NCBI RefSeq assembly: GCF_008087625.1
Contig: NZ_CP042997.1
Location: 1-64,000, forward strand
Source: Aquisphaera giovannonii
GTDB taxonomy: Bacteria > Planctomycetota > Planctomycetia > Isosphaerales > Isosphaeraceae
Direction of reading: 5' to 3'
DNA: 64,000 bases
A program made the position numbers and the translations under genes. This document shows positions 45,553-55,652 of the stretch, one piece after another. Numbering within the stretch: the stretch's first letter is position 1; every line of letters starts with the position of its first letter. A model generated the notes under the pieces. That model did not search any database, was not told where the DNA came from, and saw nothing but the letters and a program-made list of their open reading frames with translations.

Positions 45553-45654
45553 AAGCCACCTATAAGAAACGCCGCCCGCCGGGGGGGTGTTGCGCGAGGA
45601 TGCGCGGCATGTCGGCGGCGTTATGTCCGGCCCCCGTCAAGGGATGGAGATATC

Positions 45655-48351
45655 GTGAGTACCGCCGAAGCCCCGCCGCCCGCCCCGCTCGCGCCGACGC
45701 CGCTGAACATCGAGGAGGAGCTGAAGGAAAGCTACCTCACGTATGCGATGTCGGTCATCATCAGCCGCGCCCTGCCGGACATCCGCGACGGGCTGAAGCC
45801 GTCGCAGCGGCGGATCCTGGTGGCGATGCGGGACCTCGGGCTGACGCCCGGGGCGTCGACGAGCAAGTGCGCGGGCATCGTCGGCGAGACGATGAAGCGG
45901 TACCACCCGCACGGCGACAACTCGATCTATCCCACCCTGGCCCGCATGGCCCAGTGGTGGAACATGCGGCACCTGCTGATCACCGGGCAGGGGAACTTCG
46001 GCAGCATCCACGGGCTGCCGCCGGCGGCCATGCGGTACACCGAGGCGAAGCTCAGCCCGGTCGCCGCGGAGATGCTCGAGGACATCAACCTCGACACCGT
46101 GGACTTCCAGCCGAACTACGACGAGAAGTACCAGGAGCCGCGGGTCCTGCCGGCCAAGTTCCCGAACCTCCTGGTCAACGGCTCCGGGGGCATCGCCGTC
46201 GGCATGGCCACGTCGATCCCGCCCCACAACCTGGGCGAGGTCTGCGACGCGCTCGTCGCCTACATCGACAACCCGGCGATCGACCTCGACGAGATCATGG
46301 AGCACATCCCCGGCCCGGACTTCCCCGGCGGGGGGACGATCTGCGGCCAGATGGGCATCAAGGAGGCGTACCTCCACGGCCGCGGCCGGGTGGTGCTGCG
46401 GGCCCGGTCGGTCACCGAGGAGCAGAGGGACGGCCGCTCGCAGATCGTCTTCACGGACATCCCCTACCAGCTCACCAAGGAGCCGCTCCTCAAGAAGCTG
46501 GCCGAGCTCGTCAACAACGGCCGGATCACGGGCGTCTCCGACATCGTGGACGAGAGCGACCGCAAGCAGCCCGTGCGGATCGTGGTGAAGCTCAAGAAGG
46601 GCGAGGACCCCAACGTGGTCCTCAACCAGCTCTACGAGTTCTCGCCGCTGCAGGACACCTTCAGCGTGATCATGCTGGCCCTGGTGGACGGCCGGCCCAA
46701 GACGCTCCCGCTGAAGGAGTTCCTCCGGCTCTTCGTCGAGCACCGCGTCGTCGTCATCCGCCGGCGGACCCAGTACCAGCTCCGCCAGGCCAGGCAGCGG
46801 GCCCACATCGTCGAGGGCCTGCTGATCGCGCTGCACCACATCGACGAGATCATCCGGATCATCCGGACCTCGCGTGACGACAACGAGGCGCGGGCGCGCC
46901 TGATGGGCATGGAGGTCTCCGCCCAGATCCTCCGGCGGGCGCTCGACGACGAGTCCGCCAAGGCGTCCACCAGCCTGACGCGGATGCAGGCCGACGCGAT
47001 CCTGTCGATGCAGCTCCGCCGGCTGACCGGCCTGGAGGCCGACAAGCTGGCCGCGGAGTACGCCGCCCTGAAGGCGGACATCGACCGCTACGAGGCGATC
47101 CTCGCCGACGAGCAGCTCATCCTGGGCCTGATCCGCGAGGACCTCCTGGAGCTGAAGTCGAAGTACGCCGACGCCCGCCGCAGCGCCATCTCCGACGAGG
47201 AGGTGGGCGACTTCGACAAGGAGGCGCTGATCCGCGAGGAGTACATGGTGGTGACCGTCACCCACGACGGCTTCATCAAGCGCCAGCTCCCCTCGACGTA
47301 TCGCGCGCAGGGCCGCGGCGGCCGCGGCATCGCGGCGACGAACACCCGCGACGGCGACTTCCTGGAGCACATGTTCGTCGCGCTGACGCACGACTACATC
47401 CTCTTCTTCACGGACAAGGGGAAGGTCTACTGGATCAAGGTGTACGACCTGCCGATGGCCACGCGGACCTCCGGCGGCCGGGCGATGGTCAACCTGCTCC
47501 AGCTCTCCGAGGGGGAGAAGGTCACCGGCCTGGTCCCCGTGCGGGAGTTCCGCGAGGACGAGTCGCTGCTGATGGTGACCCGCCGCGGGACGGTGAAGAA
47601 GACCGAGCTGACCGCCTTCCGACGGCCGCTGGGCCGGGGGATCATCGCCCTGGGCCTGGACGAGGGGGACACGCTCATCGGCGTCCAGCGCGTGAAGGCC
47701 GGCGACCAGGTCATCCTCAGCACCCGCGACGGCATGGCGATCCGCTTCGACGAGTCCGACGTCCGCTCCATGGGCCGCCCCGCGCACGGCGTGCGCGGGA
47801 TCAGCCTGGAGGACGGCGACGAGGTGGTGGGCATGGTCGTGGCCAACGGCCAGGACGACCCGGCCAGCCTGCTGACGGTCTGCAGCCACGGCTACGGCAA
47901 GCGGACGATGCTGGCGGAGTACCGCTCCCAGAACCGCGGCGGCAAGGGGCTCATCGACATCAAGACGAGCGACCGCAACGGCCCGGTGGTGGCCGTGGCC
48001 AAGGTCACCGACGCCGACGAGGTGATGCTCACCACGGCGAAGGGCGTCCTCATCCGCACCCGCGTCGCCGACACCCGGCCGATCGGCCGGAACACCCAGG
48101 GCGTCCGCCTCATCCGCCTGGACGACGGGGACACCCTCAGCAACCTCGCCAAGCTCCCCGAGGAGGAGCTCACCGCCGACGGCCCGCTCGTGCCCGACAT
48201 CGAGGTGGCGGGCGACGGCGACGGCCCGGCCCCCGACGGCCTGGCCGCGGCCGACGAGGCCCCCCCGGCCCACCTGCTGGACGACGGCGTCGCCGAGGCC
48301 GAGGCCAGCGACCACATCGACGACGGCGACGCGGGCGACGAGGAGTCCTGA
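45655..48351 (+). CDS. gyrA: DNA gyrase subunit A
   Basis: 898 aa. Type IIA topoisomerase breakage-reunion subunit; with GyrB it introduces negative supercoils. The winged-helix region has [15 protein letters not shown] (about 49-63) and catalytic Tyr128 in [10 protein letters not shown]. The C-terminal beta-pinwheel begins near 520 and carries a GyrA-box-like QGRGGRG near residue 552, favouring gyrase over topoisomerase IV. Quinolone-contact positions are unusual: the E. coli Ser83 and Asp87 positions read Asn89 and Pro93. The tail is long and acidic (about 850-898). The start is a GTG with GGAG upstream, which gives the expected short N-terminus before [19 protein letters not shown]; the longer frame has no family match. 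gyrB is not adjacent. Confidence 0.93.
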   Translation: MSTAEAPPPAPLAPTPLNIEEELKESYLTYAMSVIISRALPDIRDGLKPSQRRILVAMRDLGLTPGASTSKCAGIVGETMKRYHPHGDNSIYPTLARMAQWWNMRHLLITGQGNFGSIHGLPPAAMRYTEAKLSPVAAEMLEDINLDTVDFQPNYDEKYQEPRVLPAKFPNLLVNGSGGIAVGMATSIPPHNLGEVCDALVAYIDNPAIDLDEIMEHIPGPDFPGGGTICGQMGIKEAYLHGRGRVVLRARSVTEEQRDGRSQIVFTDIPYQLTKEPLLKKLAELVNNGRITGVSDIVDESDRKQPVRIVVKLKKGEDPNVVLNQLYEFSPLQDTFSVIMLALVDGRPKTLPLKEFLRLFVEHRVVVIRRRTQYQLRQARQRAHIVEGLLIALHHIDEIIRIIRTSRDDNEARARLMGMEVSAQILRRALDDESAKASTSLTRMQADAILSMQLRRLTGLEADKLAAEYAALKADIDRYEAILADEQLILGLIREDLLELKSKYADARRSAISDEEVGDFDKEALIREEYMVVTVTHDGFIKRQLPSTYRAQGRGGRGIAATNTRDGDFLEHMFVALTHDYILFFTDKGKVYWIKVYDLPMATRTSGGRAMVNLLQLSEGEKVTGLVPVREFREDESLLMVTRRGTVKKTELTAFRRPLGRGIIALGLDEGDTLIGVQRVKAGDQVILSTRDGMAIRFDESDVRSMGRPAHGVRGISLEDGDEVVGMVVANGQDDPASLLTVCSHGYGKRTMLAEYRSQNRGGKGLIDIKTSDRNGPVVAVAKVTDADEVMLTTAKGVLIRTRVADTRPIGRNTQGVRLIRLDDGDTLSNLAKLPEEELTADGPLVPDIEVAGDGDGPAPDGLAAADEAPPAHLLDDGVAEAEASDHIDDGDAGDEES

Positions 48352-48355
48352 CGCG

Positions 48356-48372
48356 CGGGCGCGTCGCGCCCG
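48356..48372 (+). terminator. Candidate hairpin terminator after gyrA
   Basis: CGGGCGCG (48356-48363) and CGCGCCCG (48365-48372) form a perfect GC stem starting 4 nt after the gyrA stop. There is no T-run, so it would be an atypical terminator. Confidence 0.35.
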
Positions 48373-48496
48373 GGCCGCCCGCCGCCTTCGCCTTGCGGCG
48401 TTCGGCCCATGCCGATACCCTCGGGCGCCTCGGACCCCCCGCGCGGGGCGGCGGGGCGGGGCGGGACGGGACCCAAACGGACGGGCGAGGATGCGC

Positions 48497-49498
48497 ATGG
48501 AGCACGCGATCAAGAACATCCTGGTGACGGGCGGTTGCGGGTTCATCGGCGCCAACTTCATCCGGCTGGAGCTGGCCGAGCGCGAGGGCCCCTCGATCAC
48601 GAACGTCGACGCCCTGACCTACGCCGGCAACCCGGACAACCTCGCCGACCTGGCCGGCAACCGGCGCTATCGGTTCGTCAAGGCGGACATCGCCGACCGC
48701 TCGGCGATCTTCGACCTGGTCGCCTCCGGCGGCTTCGACGCGATCGTCAACTTCGCGGCCGAGAGCCACGTGGACCGCTCGATCGACGACGCCACGCCGT
48801 TCCTCCGCACGAACGTCCTGGGGACGCAGACGCTCCTCGACGCCGCGAGGGCGGCGAAGGTCCCGCGGTACGTCCAGGTCTCCACCGACGAGGTCTACGG
48901 CACGCTCGGGCCCAGGGACCCGGCGTTCGAGGAGACGACGCCGCTGGCCCCCAACAGCCCCTACTCCGCCAGCAAGGCCGCGGCCGACTTCCTGGTCCGC
49001 GCCGCGTACCACACGCACGGCATGGACACCGTGATCACCCGCTGCTCGAACAACTACGGCCCGTACCAGTTCCCGGAGAAGCTGATCCCGCTGTTCATCA
49101 CGAATGCCCTGGACGGGAAGCCGCTGCCCGTCTACGGGGACGGCATGCAGGTCCGCGACTGGATCCACGTCCGCGACCACTGCCGGGGCGTCGCCGCGGC
49201 CCTGCGCCGGGGGCGGCCGGGCGAGGTCTACAACTTCGGCGGCCGCAGCGAGCGGTACAACATGGACGTGACGAAGGCCGTCCTCGAGCTGACGGGCCGG
49301 CCGGAGACCCTGATCCGCCACGTCACCGACCGCCCCGGCCACGACCGCCGCTACGCCGTGAACTGCGCCAAGTCCGAGTCCGAGCTCGGCTGGAAGCAGA
49401 CCGTCACCTTCGAACAGGGCCTCGCCGAGACCGTGGAGTGGTACAAGGCCAACTCCGCCTGGATCGACCGCGTCCGCTCCGGGGCGTACCGGGGCTGA
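48497..49498 (+). CDS. rfbB: dTDP-glucose 4,6-dehydratase
   Basis: 333 aa. Extended SDR enzyme that converts dTDP-glucose to dTDP-4-keto-6-deoxyglucose, the second step of dTDP-rhamnose synthesis. Visible: NAD-binding TGGCGFIG, NVDALTYAGNPDNL, AAESHVDRSI, STDEVYGTLG, the catalytic YSASK, TRCSNNYGPYQFPEKLIP, and RDWIHVRDH, all characteristic of RmlB. Length matches the family. Two ATGs compete; the one at 48497 has GAGG at a good 6-nt distance, while the one at 48491 abuts the GAGG. rmlA, rmlC and rmlD are not in the window. The following gene is another deoxysugar enzyme, 197 bp downstream. Confidence 0.95.
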   Translation: MEHAIKNILVTGGCGFIGANFIRLELAEREGPSITNVDALTYAGNPDNLADLAGNRRYRFVKADIADRSAIFDLVASGGFDAIVNFAAESHVDRSIDDATPFLRTNVLGTQTLLDAARAAKVPRYVQVSTDEVYGTLGPRDPAFEETTPLAPNSPYSASKAAADFLVRAAYHTHGMDTVITRCSNNYGPYQFPEKLIPLFITNALDGKPLPVYGDGMQVRDWIHVRDHCRGVAAALRRGRPGEVYNFGGRSERYNMDVTKAVLELTGRPETLIRHVTDRPGHDRRYAVNCAKSESELGWKQTVTFEQGLAETVEWYKANSAWIDRVRSGAYRG

Positions 49499-49695
49499 GC
49501 CGAGGCTCTGGGGCCGGCGGGCCGTCGCGACGGCCGGAGCCCGGCCCGCCCGCCGGGGCGGTCCCGCGGCATCGCCTCCGGCCCTGCCACGGCCACCCGG
49601 ACCGTCGGCCCGGCCGGGAGCTCCGGCCGGGTCCGGGCTTCGACCAACCTTGCGCCGCGGCACCACAGGGAATGTTGATCGGAAGGGGGCGGCCG

Positions 49696-50661
49696 TTGCG
49701 AGCGCTGGTGACCGGGGCCTCGGGCTTCGTGGGCTGGCATCTGTGCGAGCACCTGGTCGCCGCCGGGGACCAGGTCGTGGGCCTCTCCGCGTCCGGGCGC
49801 TGGCCGGAGGCGCGGGCGGGGCTCTCGCGGTCGGTGCGGCTGGAGGCGGTGGACCTGGCGGACGTGGCCGAGGAGGTGCTGGCGGACCTGATCCGCCGCA
49901 AGCGGCCCGAGGCGATCTACCACCTGGCGGCGCAGTCGAACCCGAGCCGGAGCGTGGACGACCCGCGGGGGACCTGGGCGCTGAACCTCGGCGGCACGCT
50001 CAACCTGCTGGAGGCCGTGAAGGCCGCCGGCGTGGAGCCGAGGCCGCGCGTGATCCTCGTCGGCTCGGGCGTCTGCTACGGCAACCCCGCGCCGGAGCAC
50101 ATCCCGGTGCGGGAGGACTGCCCCCTGCGCCCGAACAACCCGTACGCCGCCAGCAAGGGGGCGGCGGACCTGCTGGGCATCCAGCACGCCCTCGGCCACG
50201 GCGCCGACGTCGTGATCGTCCGGCCGTTCAATCACGCCGGCCCGGGGCAGTCCCCCTCGTACGTCCTCGCGGCGCTGGCGCTCCAGGTCGCCGAGGTCGA
50301 GGCCGGCCGCAAGGCCCGCGTGGAGGTCGGCAACCTCGACGTGGTCCGCGACTTCACCGACGTCCGCGACGTCGCCCGCGGCTATCGCCTTCTGGCGCAG
50401 CGCGGCAGGGCTGGCGAGGTCTACAACCTCGGATCCGGCCGCGGCACGAAGATCGCCGACGCGGCGGATCTCCTCGCCTCGATGGCCCGCGTCCCCGTCG
50501 AGGTCCACGTCGATCCCGCCCGCGTCCGCCCCGTCGACCAGCCCCTCCTCGTCGCCGACTCGAGCAAGCTCCGCGAGGCCACCGGGTGGGAGCCCGAGTT
50601 CCCCATCGAGCGGACGCTCGCTGATATGCTCGACCACTTCCGCGGCGGGCTCTCGGCCTAG
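49696..50661 (+). CDS. NAD-dependent epimerase/dehydratase, GDP-4-keto-6-deoxymannose reductase-like
   Basis: 321 aa from the TTG start. Extended SDR with TGASGFVGWHL, IYHLAAQSNPSRS, catalytic YAASK and RPFNHAGPGQSPSYV. The last motif is the hallmark of GDP-6-deoxy-D-mannose (rhamnose) reductases (Rmd) and related GDP-mannose enzymes. It would act on a 4-keto-6-deoxy nucleotide sugar for surface glycans, in line with RmlB just upstream. Start: the TTG at 49696 has GGAAGGGGG 6 nt upstream and begins right at the first beta strand; an in-frame ATG at 49672 would add 8 residues but its AGGG is only 1 nt away. Partner GDP-mannose dehydratase is not present, so the substrate is inferred. Confidence 0.85.
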   Translation: MRALVTGASGFVGWHLCEHLVAAGDQVVGLSASGRWPEARAGLSRSVRLEAVDLADVAEEVLADLIRRKRPEAIYHLAAQSNPSRSVDDPRGTWALNLGGTLNLLEAVKAAGVEPRPRVILVGSGVCYGNPAPEHIPVREDCPLRPNNPYAASKGAADLLGIQHALGHGADVVIVRPFNHAGPGQSPSYVLAALALQVAEVEAGRKARVEVGNLDVVRDFTDVRDVARGYRLLAQRGRAGEVYNLGSGRGTKIADAADLLASMARVPVEVHVDPARVRPVDQPLLVADSSKLREATGWEPEFPIERTLADMLDHFRGGLSA

Positions 50662-50702
50662 CTCGGGCAAGGTCATGCCTCGACATATGCGGAAGGCATC
50701 AC

Positions 50703-50737
50703 GCGGGAGCCGGATCCGCCCGGCGACCGGGTGAGCC
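50703..50737. repeat. REP-like repeat, family 2, copy C
   Basis: Nearly the same 35-bp unit as at 15566-15600 with small changes (GCGGGAGCCGGATCC at the start). It lies in the 190-bp gap between the convergent ends of the epimerase and ECF-thioredoxin genes. A second 43-bp sequence at 50787-50829 is an imperfect direct repeat (about 85% by eye) of 49558-49600, on the other side of the epimerase gene. Confidence 0.7.
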
Positions 50738-50851
50738 ATGGCCTGAGCGGGCACCTTCGCGTTCCGGGCCTGATGGAATGGCAGCGGCGATCCCGCGGCG
50801 TCGCCTTCGGCTCCGCCACGGCCGCCCGGGAAAGACATCCGCCTCCCCCTC

Positions 50852-53800
50852 TCACGGCCCGTTGATGAGCTCCGCGGCCTTGGCCAGGGCCTCGGCGAAC
50901 CGCCCGACGTAGGCGACCTTCCCCCGGCGGTCGAGGACCGCCGCGGCGGGGATGGCGCGGAGGCCGTAGTCCTTGAAGGTCGCGCCGAACCAGCCCGCTT
51001 CCGCCGCGGGCCGATCGAGGGCCATGGTGAAGGAGAGCCCCCGCTTGCGGGCGAACTCCGCGACCTCGCCCTCGGCGACGCCGCTCTCGTGGACGCCGAT
51101 CACGAGCAGGTCGTCCGGCCGGTCCGCGAAGTGGTCCGCCGCGGCCTGGACCTCCGGCAACTGGCCGATGCATGGCCCGCAGCTGATGCCCCAGAAGTCG
51201 ATGAGGACGACCTTGCCGCGGAGCGCGGGCGGGACAGTCTTGCCGTCGCGCGTCAGCCATGAGGCCGCCTGGATCTCCGGCGCGTCGTCGCCCGGCTTCA
51301 GGACCTTCTCGAGGAACTGGCTCCGGGACGTGAACCGCTCGGCGTAGGCCAACACGTCGCTTACGGGGTAGTGGCAGGTGCCCATCCTGGGGTTCTGCGC
51401 GTCCTCGCGATGGTCGATGATCAGCATCCCCGCCGGCGCGGGCATCGTGAAGTCGAGCGGCCCCGGCTCGCGGGACAGGTCGATGTCGTCGATCAGGGTG
51501 AGCCAGCAGGAGCTCACGACATCCCCGCGTATGTCGAACTCCACGCCCACTCGCGGCACGATCGCCCCGCCCGCGAGCGTCCGCGGGCCGTACTGGCGGA
51601 TCGATCTCCCCGCGCCGCCCCGTCGGTCGCCCCAGGAGTCGACGTGGACGAACCCCGTGCGGGCGTCGACGACCAGCCTCCGGCCGTCGCGGAGGATCGT
51701 CAGCCGGCCGTCGTCGGCTCCTTGCCCGTCGGGCACCCCGTGGCCGGCCGCGGGCCTCGCGCCCGGCGATCGGGACGGGACGGGCCAATGGACGAGGTCT
51801 TCGATCCCGAGGACGGCCCGGCCGCCCTTCGCAACGTCGAAGATGTCCACCTGGGCATTGGAGCCGCCCGAGAGCACCTCGCGGCCGTTGCTGATGGTGA
51901 CCTGGGGAAGGCCCTTCTCCGGGCCGAACCCGTAGTCGTTCCGCCGCCGGCGTCCGTCGTCGAGGATCTCGTAGGTCACCTCCCCGGGTGCCTCGAGGGC
52001 CGGGAATCGCGCCCGGATCGCGGCGACTGGGTCGGCGACGCGGGCCAGGTCGGTGGCGTCGAGGAAGGCCTCGAGGTCCCGGCCGGGGATGTCCCCGCCC
52101 GGGAAGTAGTATCGGCGGATCCGGGCGGCCCCTCGCCGGGACAGCCTCCGCTGGCTTTCCCAACGGTCCGCGATGGCCTTCGGCACGGCGCCCGGCTCGC
52201 CGTCGCGGGCGGCCTCGGCCCCGGGGGCCTCCGCCCTCTCGACCTGGAATCGCACCTCCGCCTCGGCACCCGGGGCGAGCGCGAGGAAGCGGCTCGCGGC
52301 CGAGCCCGCCTGCCCCGCAGGATTGGCGCCAAGCTTCCAGCCGCGCGGGATCTCGGCCGCCGCGAGCCGATATCGCCCGGGCTCGAGCACCGCCCGCAGG
52401 CGGCCGTCGGGGCCGGTCGTGGGGTGGTCCATCGCGCCCGGCCGGCTGCGGAGCTCCTTCCGCTCGCGGCTGGTCTCGGCCTCGTAGTCGAAGCTCACGC
52501 CCTCGACGCCGTCCCCCGTGGCCGCATCGACGGCGCGGACGACCACGGCCGCGGCGGACGGCAGGATCACGATGCTGGGCTCCTGCGCCCCCCGCCGGAC
52601 GCGGATGCTGCCGCGGGCGGGGAGGTCGAGCTCGCCGGGCCGGGGCACCACGACGAATCGATACTCGCCGGGCCGCAGGTGGAGCACGGCCTCCCCCCGG
52701 TCGTCCGCCTCGCCGACGGAGCCGCCGCGGAGCATCGTCGCGTCCGTCTCGGCGCGGACCGTCGCGCCGCGGGCGGGCCGGCCCGTCGAGGCCCGCGTCA
52801 CGTGAAACCGGCATTCGGCCGGCGCCGCGAAGGCGCGATCGAGGGTCGCGTCGTGTCCCAGGCTGAGAATCCCTTCGATGGGGCGCGAGGTCGTCGCGAT
52901 CGTCCCGACGAACGGCTCGAACTCCGGGCCCGGGTCGATCGACGCCAGGAGCTCGGCCTCGCGCGGCAGGCCGTCGATGCGGTACGTCCCGTCGGGCCCT
53001 GTCCTTGCGGACCGCAGCGAGGCGGGCAGGTGGCCGATGCCGTTGAACGATCGCAGGTCCTGCGGGACGGCCCCGCCGGTGGCATCGACGCGGTCGCACC
53101 TCCACGTCCCCGAGCCCCCGGGCCGCATCGCCTCGTCGATGTAGCCGACCTGGATCGGCACGTCGGCCAGGGGCCTGCCCGCGTCGTCGGCGATCCGCCC
53201 GCGGAGCGAGGCCGGCGGGCCGAAGGTCAGGTCGATCCGGATCGGCTCGCCTTCGTGAATGGCGGTACTCGCGGTGAGGTCGCCCTTCTCCGCGGCCGCC
53301 GGGCGAGGCCCGGGCCGGAAGCCCCGGACCCGGTGCCAGGTGAAGCCGAAGCCCGGCGCGGTGCCGGCGACCTGGAACCGCCCCTCCTCGGCCGACGGCA
53401 GCGGGCCCGGCGGCGGCGTCAGCACCGGCAGCGGCACGTCCCGGATCGCGAACCGGCCCTCGGCGTCCGACTTCCCCGTCGCCAGGAGATCGGGCTCCGT
53501 CGCGGTCCGCGAGCGGTTGGCGTTCGTGATGATGATCTCCGCGCCCGCGACCGGCCTGCCCGCCTCGTCCGCGGCCCTCCCCGCGATCGTGAGCGGGATC
53601 GTCCGCCGCCCCTCCCGGAGGGGGCTGCGGGGCGCCGGCCTCGCCGCGGCCTTCGCGGTCGCGGGCCCAGGCGGCGCCTGGGCCGGGGCCTCCGCGGCGG
53701 CCGGCCGGCGGCCTTCCTGTCCCGGGAGCCAGCCGGCCATCGCGGCGGCCCCCGCTCCGAATGCCAGCAGGGCGGCGAGCCCCATCGACGCCGCCTTGAG

Positions 53801-54604
53801 CCGATCCATGAACAGGGCCCTCCCCGCGCGAGCGGCCAGCTCCGCGACGCGAGCGGCGGCACCCACTTGCGCCGCCCTCGTGCTCGCGGCGAGGGCGCCC
53901 AGCAGCGTCTGCTCGGCGAGCTCCGCGGTCATCGCGGCATCCGCGGATTCCGCAATCGTCCCGAGCGCCGACCCGACGGCCGCGGGCGCGAGGCCGCGAC
54001 GGATCAGGCGGTCGCGGAGCTGCCGGCGGCCGCGATGGAGCCGGCTCTTGACCGTCCCCGGAGGCCAGCCGAGCCGGCTCGCCGCGGCGTCGAGAGGCAG
54101 GGCCTCCAGGTCGCAGAGCACGATCGCCGAGCGATACCGATCCGGCAGCCGCCCGACCTCCTCCTGGATCGCGCGGAGGGCGTCCCGGCGCTCGGCCTCG
54201 GCGGGCTCATCCGCCTCGGGCCGATCGCCGGCCCAGCGGCGCTCGCGGGCCCGCCGGCTCGCCCGGGCCGACCGCTGGCAGGCGGACACGCGGAGGGCGA
54301 CGCCGTGGAGCCACGGCCCCAGCGAGCCGGCCTTGCGGATCGATCGGGCCCGGCGGACCAGCACCAGGAACGTGGCCTGGAACGCGTCCTCGGCGTCGTG
54401 CGGGTCGCGCAGGACGCCCCGGCAGACGCGGAGGACCATCGGCCCGTGCCGCTCCACGAGCATCGCGAAGGCGACCTCCGACTCCCCCGGCGACCCGGTC
54501 GCGAACCGCTCCAGCAGCTCGCCGTCGGCCGCCCCCGTCAGCGACCCGCCGGCGAGGACCTCCTCGATCCGCCGATGATACGCATGCTCGATCCGCCCGA
54601 TCAT
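50852..54604 (-). CDS. ECF sigma factor fused to a membrane-anchored thioredoxin-like domain
   Basis: 1,250 aa. Residues about 45-110 are sigma-2 (RDPHDAEDAFQATFLVLVRRA) and about 140-200 sigma-4 (LPDRYRSAIVLCDLEALPLDAAASRLG then GTVKSRLHRGR). After an Ala-rich linker comes a membrane helix (about 273-293), then carboxypeptidase-regulatory/Ig-like modules (about 325-440 and 460-570), a long region of unclear fold, and a C-terminal TlpA/redoxin domain (about 1114-1250) with the CGPC redox site at 1142-1145 and a cis-Pro-like Pro near 1219. The sigma part must be cytoplasmic and the thioredoxin part outside the membrane. Planctomycete ECF factors with long C-terminal extensions are known. The ATG chosen has GAGGAG upstream. 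No frameshift was seen, so it is one gene. Confidence 0.9.
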   Translation of the reverse strand: MIGRIEHAYHRRIEEVLAGGSLTGAADGELLERFATGSPGESEVAFAMLVERHGPMVLRVCRGVLRDPHDAEDAFQATFLVLVRRARSIRKAGSLGPWLHGVALRVSACQRSARASRRARERRWAGDRPEADEPAEAERRDALRAIQEEVGRLPDRYRSAIVLCDLEALPLDAAASRLGWPPGTVKSRLHRGRRQLRDRLIRRGLAPAAVGSALGTIAESADAAMTAELAEQTLLGALAASTRAAQVGAAARVAELAARAGRALFMDRLKAASMGLAALLAFGAGAAAMAGWLPGQEGRRPAAAEAPAQAPPGPATAKAAARPAPRSPLREGRRTIPLTIAGRAADEAGRPVAGAEIIITNANRSRTATEPDLLATGKSDAEGRFAIRDVPLPVLTPPPGPLPSAEEGRFQVAGTAPGFGFTWHRVRGFRPGPRPAAAEKGDLTASTAIHEGEPIRIDLTFGPPASLRGRIADDAGRPLADVPIQVGYIDEAMRPGGSGTWRCDRVDATGGAVPQDLRSFNGIGHLPASLRSARTGPDGTYRIDGLPREAELLASIDPGPEFEPFVGTIATTSRPIEGILSLGHDATLDRAFAAPAECRFHVTRASTGRPARGATVRAETDATMLRGGSVGEADDRGEAVLHLRPGEYRFVVVPRPGELDLPARGSIRVRRGAQEPSIVILPSAAAVVVRAVDAATGDGVEGVSFDYEAETSRERKELRSRPGAMDHPTTGPDGRLRAVLEPGRYRLAAAEIPRGWKLGANPAGQAGSAASRFLALAPGAEAEVRFQVERAEAPGAEAARDGEPGAVPKAIADRWESQRRLSRRGAARIRRYYFPGGDIPGRDLEAFLDATDLARVADPVAAIRARFPALEAPGEVTYEILDDGRRRRNDYGFGPEKGLPQVTISNGREVLSGGSNAQVDIFDVAKGGRAVLGIEDLVHWPVPSRSPGARPAAGHGVPDGQGADDGRLTILRDGRRLVVDARTGFVHVDSWGDRRGGAGRSIRQYGPRTLAGGAIVPRVGVEFDIRGDVVSSCWLTLIDDIDLSREPGPLDFTMPAPAGMLIIDHREDAQNPRMGTCHYPVSDVLAYAERFTSRSQFLEKVLKPGDDAPEIQAASWLTRDGKTVPPALRGKVVLIDFWGISCGPCIGQLPEVQAAADHFADRPDDLLVIGVHESGVAEGEVAEFARKRGLSFTMALDRPAAEAGWFGATFKDYGLRAIPAAAVLDRRGKVAYVGRFAEALAKAAELINGP

Positions 54605-54809
54605 GGCTGCCGGCTCCTCTCCCCCTGTCTTGCCGCGAAAGCCCCTGTAGTGCAAGCCACGGCCCGGGAAGTTCCGACTTTCCGAGAATGGTCCGGGAAT
54701 CCCGGCGAGCCCCCCGCTGCCCCGCGTCCCGGCCGCGATGGCCGCCCTCCCGGCCGCGGCGTATGATGGACGGTGGCGGAGACCCCATCGCCGCGAAGGA
54801 GCTGAGGTC

Positions 54810-55502
54810 ATGAGCACCGCGACCTCCCGGATCAGGCCGGCCGCCATCCCGCCGCTGGAGAATGGCGACGTGCTGACGCGCCAGGAATTCGAGCGCCGCT
54901 ACGACGCGATGCCCGAGCTGAAGAAGGCGGAGCTCCTCGAGGGCGAGGTCTACATGGGTTCTCCCGTCGGCGACGAACACGGCACCTCGCACTCGTATCT
55001 GGGCTACATCCTCACGGGGTACGCGATCGGCACGCCGGGGGTACAGCCGTGCGACAACACGATCGTCCGGCTGACCGAGGCCAGCATGCCCCAGCCCGAC
55101 CTCTTCCTGATGGTGAAGCCGGAGAACGGCGGGCGGATGCGGAGGGGCGAGGGGAGGATCCTCGACGGCGTCCCCGAGCTGGCGGCGGAGATCGCCGTCA
55201 GCAGCGCCAGCATCGACGCGAACCGGAAGCGGCGGGTCTACGAGCGGGCCGGCGTCGTCGAGTATGTCCTGTGGCGGGTCGAGGACGAGGCGCTGGACTG
55301 GCTCGTGCTCCGCGAGGGCCGGTACGAGGAGCTCGCGCCGTCGGCCGATGGCATCCTCCGCAGCGAGGCGTTCCCGGGGCTCTGGCTGGACCGCGAGGCG
55401 CTCCTGCGGGGCGACATGGCGCGGGTGCAGGCCGTCGCCCAGCAGGGCCTCGCCGCGCCCGAGCACGCGGCGTTCGTGGAGAGGTTGAACCGGCCGCGTT
55501 GA
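54810..55502 (+). CDS. Uma2-family (DUF820) putative endonuclease
   Basis: 230 aa. Uma2/DUF820 proteins have a PD-(D/E)xK nuclease-like fold and are hugely expanded in cyanobacteria and planctomycetes. Visible family elements: ELLEGEVYMGSPVGDEHG near 42-59, MPQPDLFLM with the acidic residue near 93-101, ELAAEIAVSSASID near 122-135, and KRRVYERAGVVEYVLW near 139-154. Start supported by AAGGAG 8 nt upstream. It is divergent from the ECF-thioredoxin gene (205-bp gap). Biological role of the family is still unclear. Confidence 0.88.
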   Translation: MSTATSRIRPAAIPPLENGDVLTRQEFERRYDAMPELKKAELLEGEVYMGSPVGDEHGTSHSYLGYILTGYAIGTPGVQPCDNTIVRLTEASMPQPDLFLMVKPENGGRMRRGEGRILDGVPELAAEIAVSSASIDANRKRRVYERAGVVEYVLWRVEDEALDWLVLREGRYEELAPSADGILRSEAFPGLWLDREALLRGDMARVQAVAQQGLAAPEHAAFVERLNRPR

Positions 55503-55652
55503 TCCTCCCGAGGGCCGTCCGGCACCCGCCCCGCCGCGTCCTTGTCCGGCGCCGGGGGCGCCCTTATCATGGGCCGTCATCCGGGGCCTTTCGCACCCGG
55601 GGGAGCCCGGGGCGAGCCGGGGCCGGCGCCGGCGAGGGGAGCATCGACTGGG

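Noticed and set aside
54605-54809. GGAACTT-like sequence at 54675-54669 on the minus strand as an ECF autoregulatory promoter
   Set aside because: Spacing to a plausible ECF -10 element is not convincing; could be chance.
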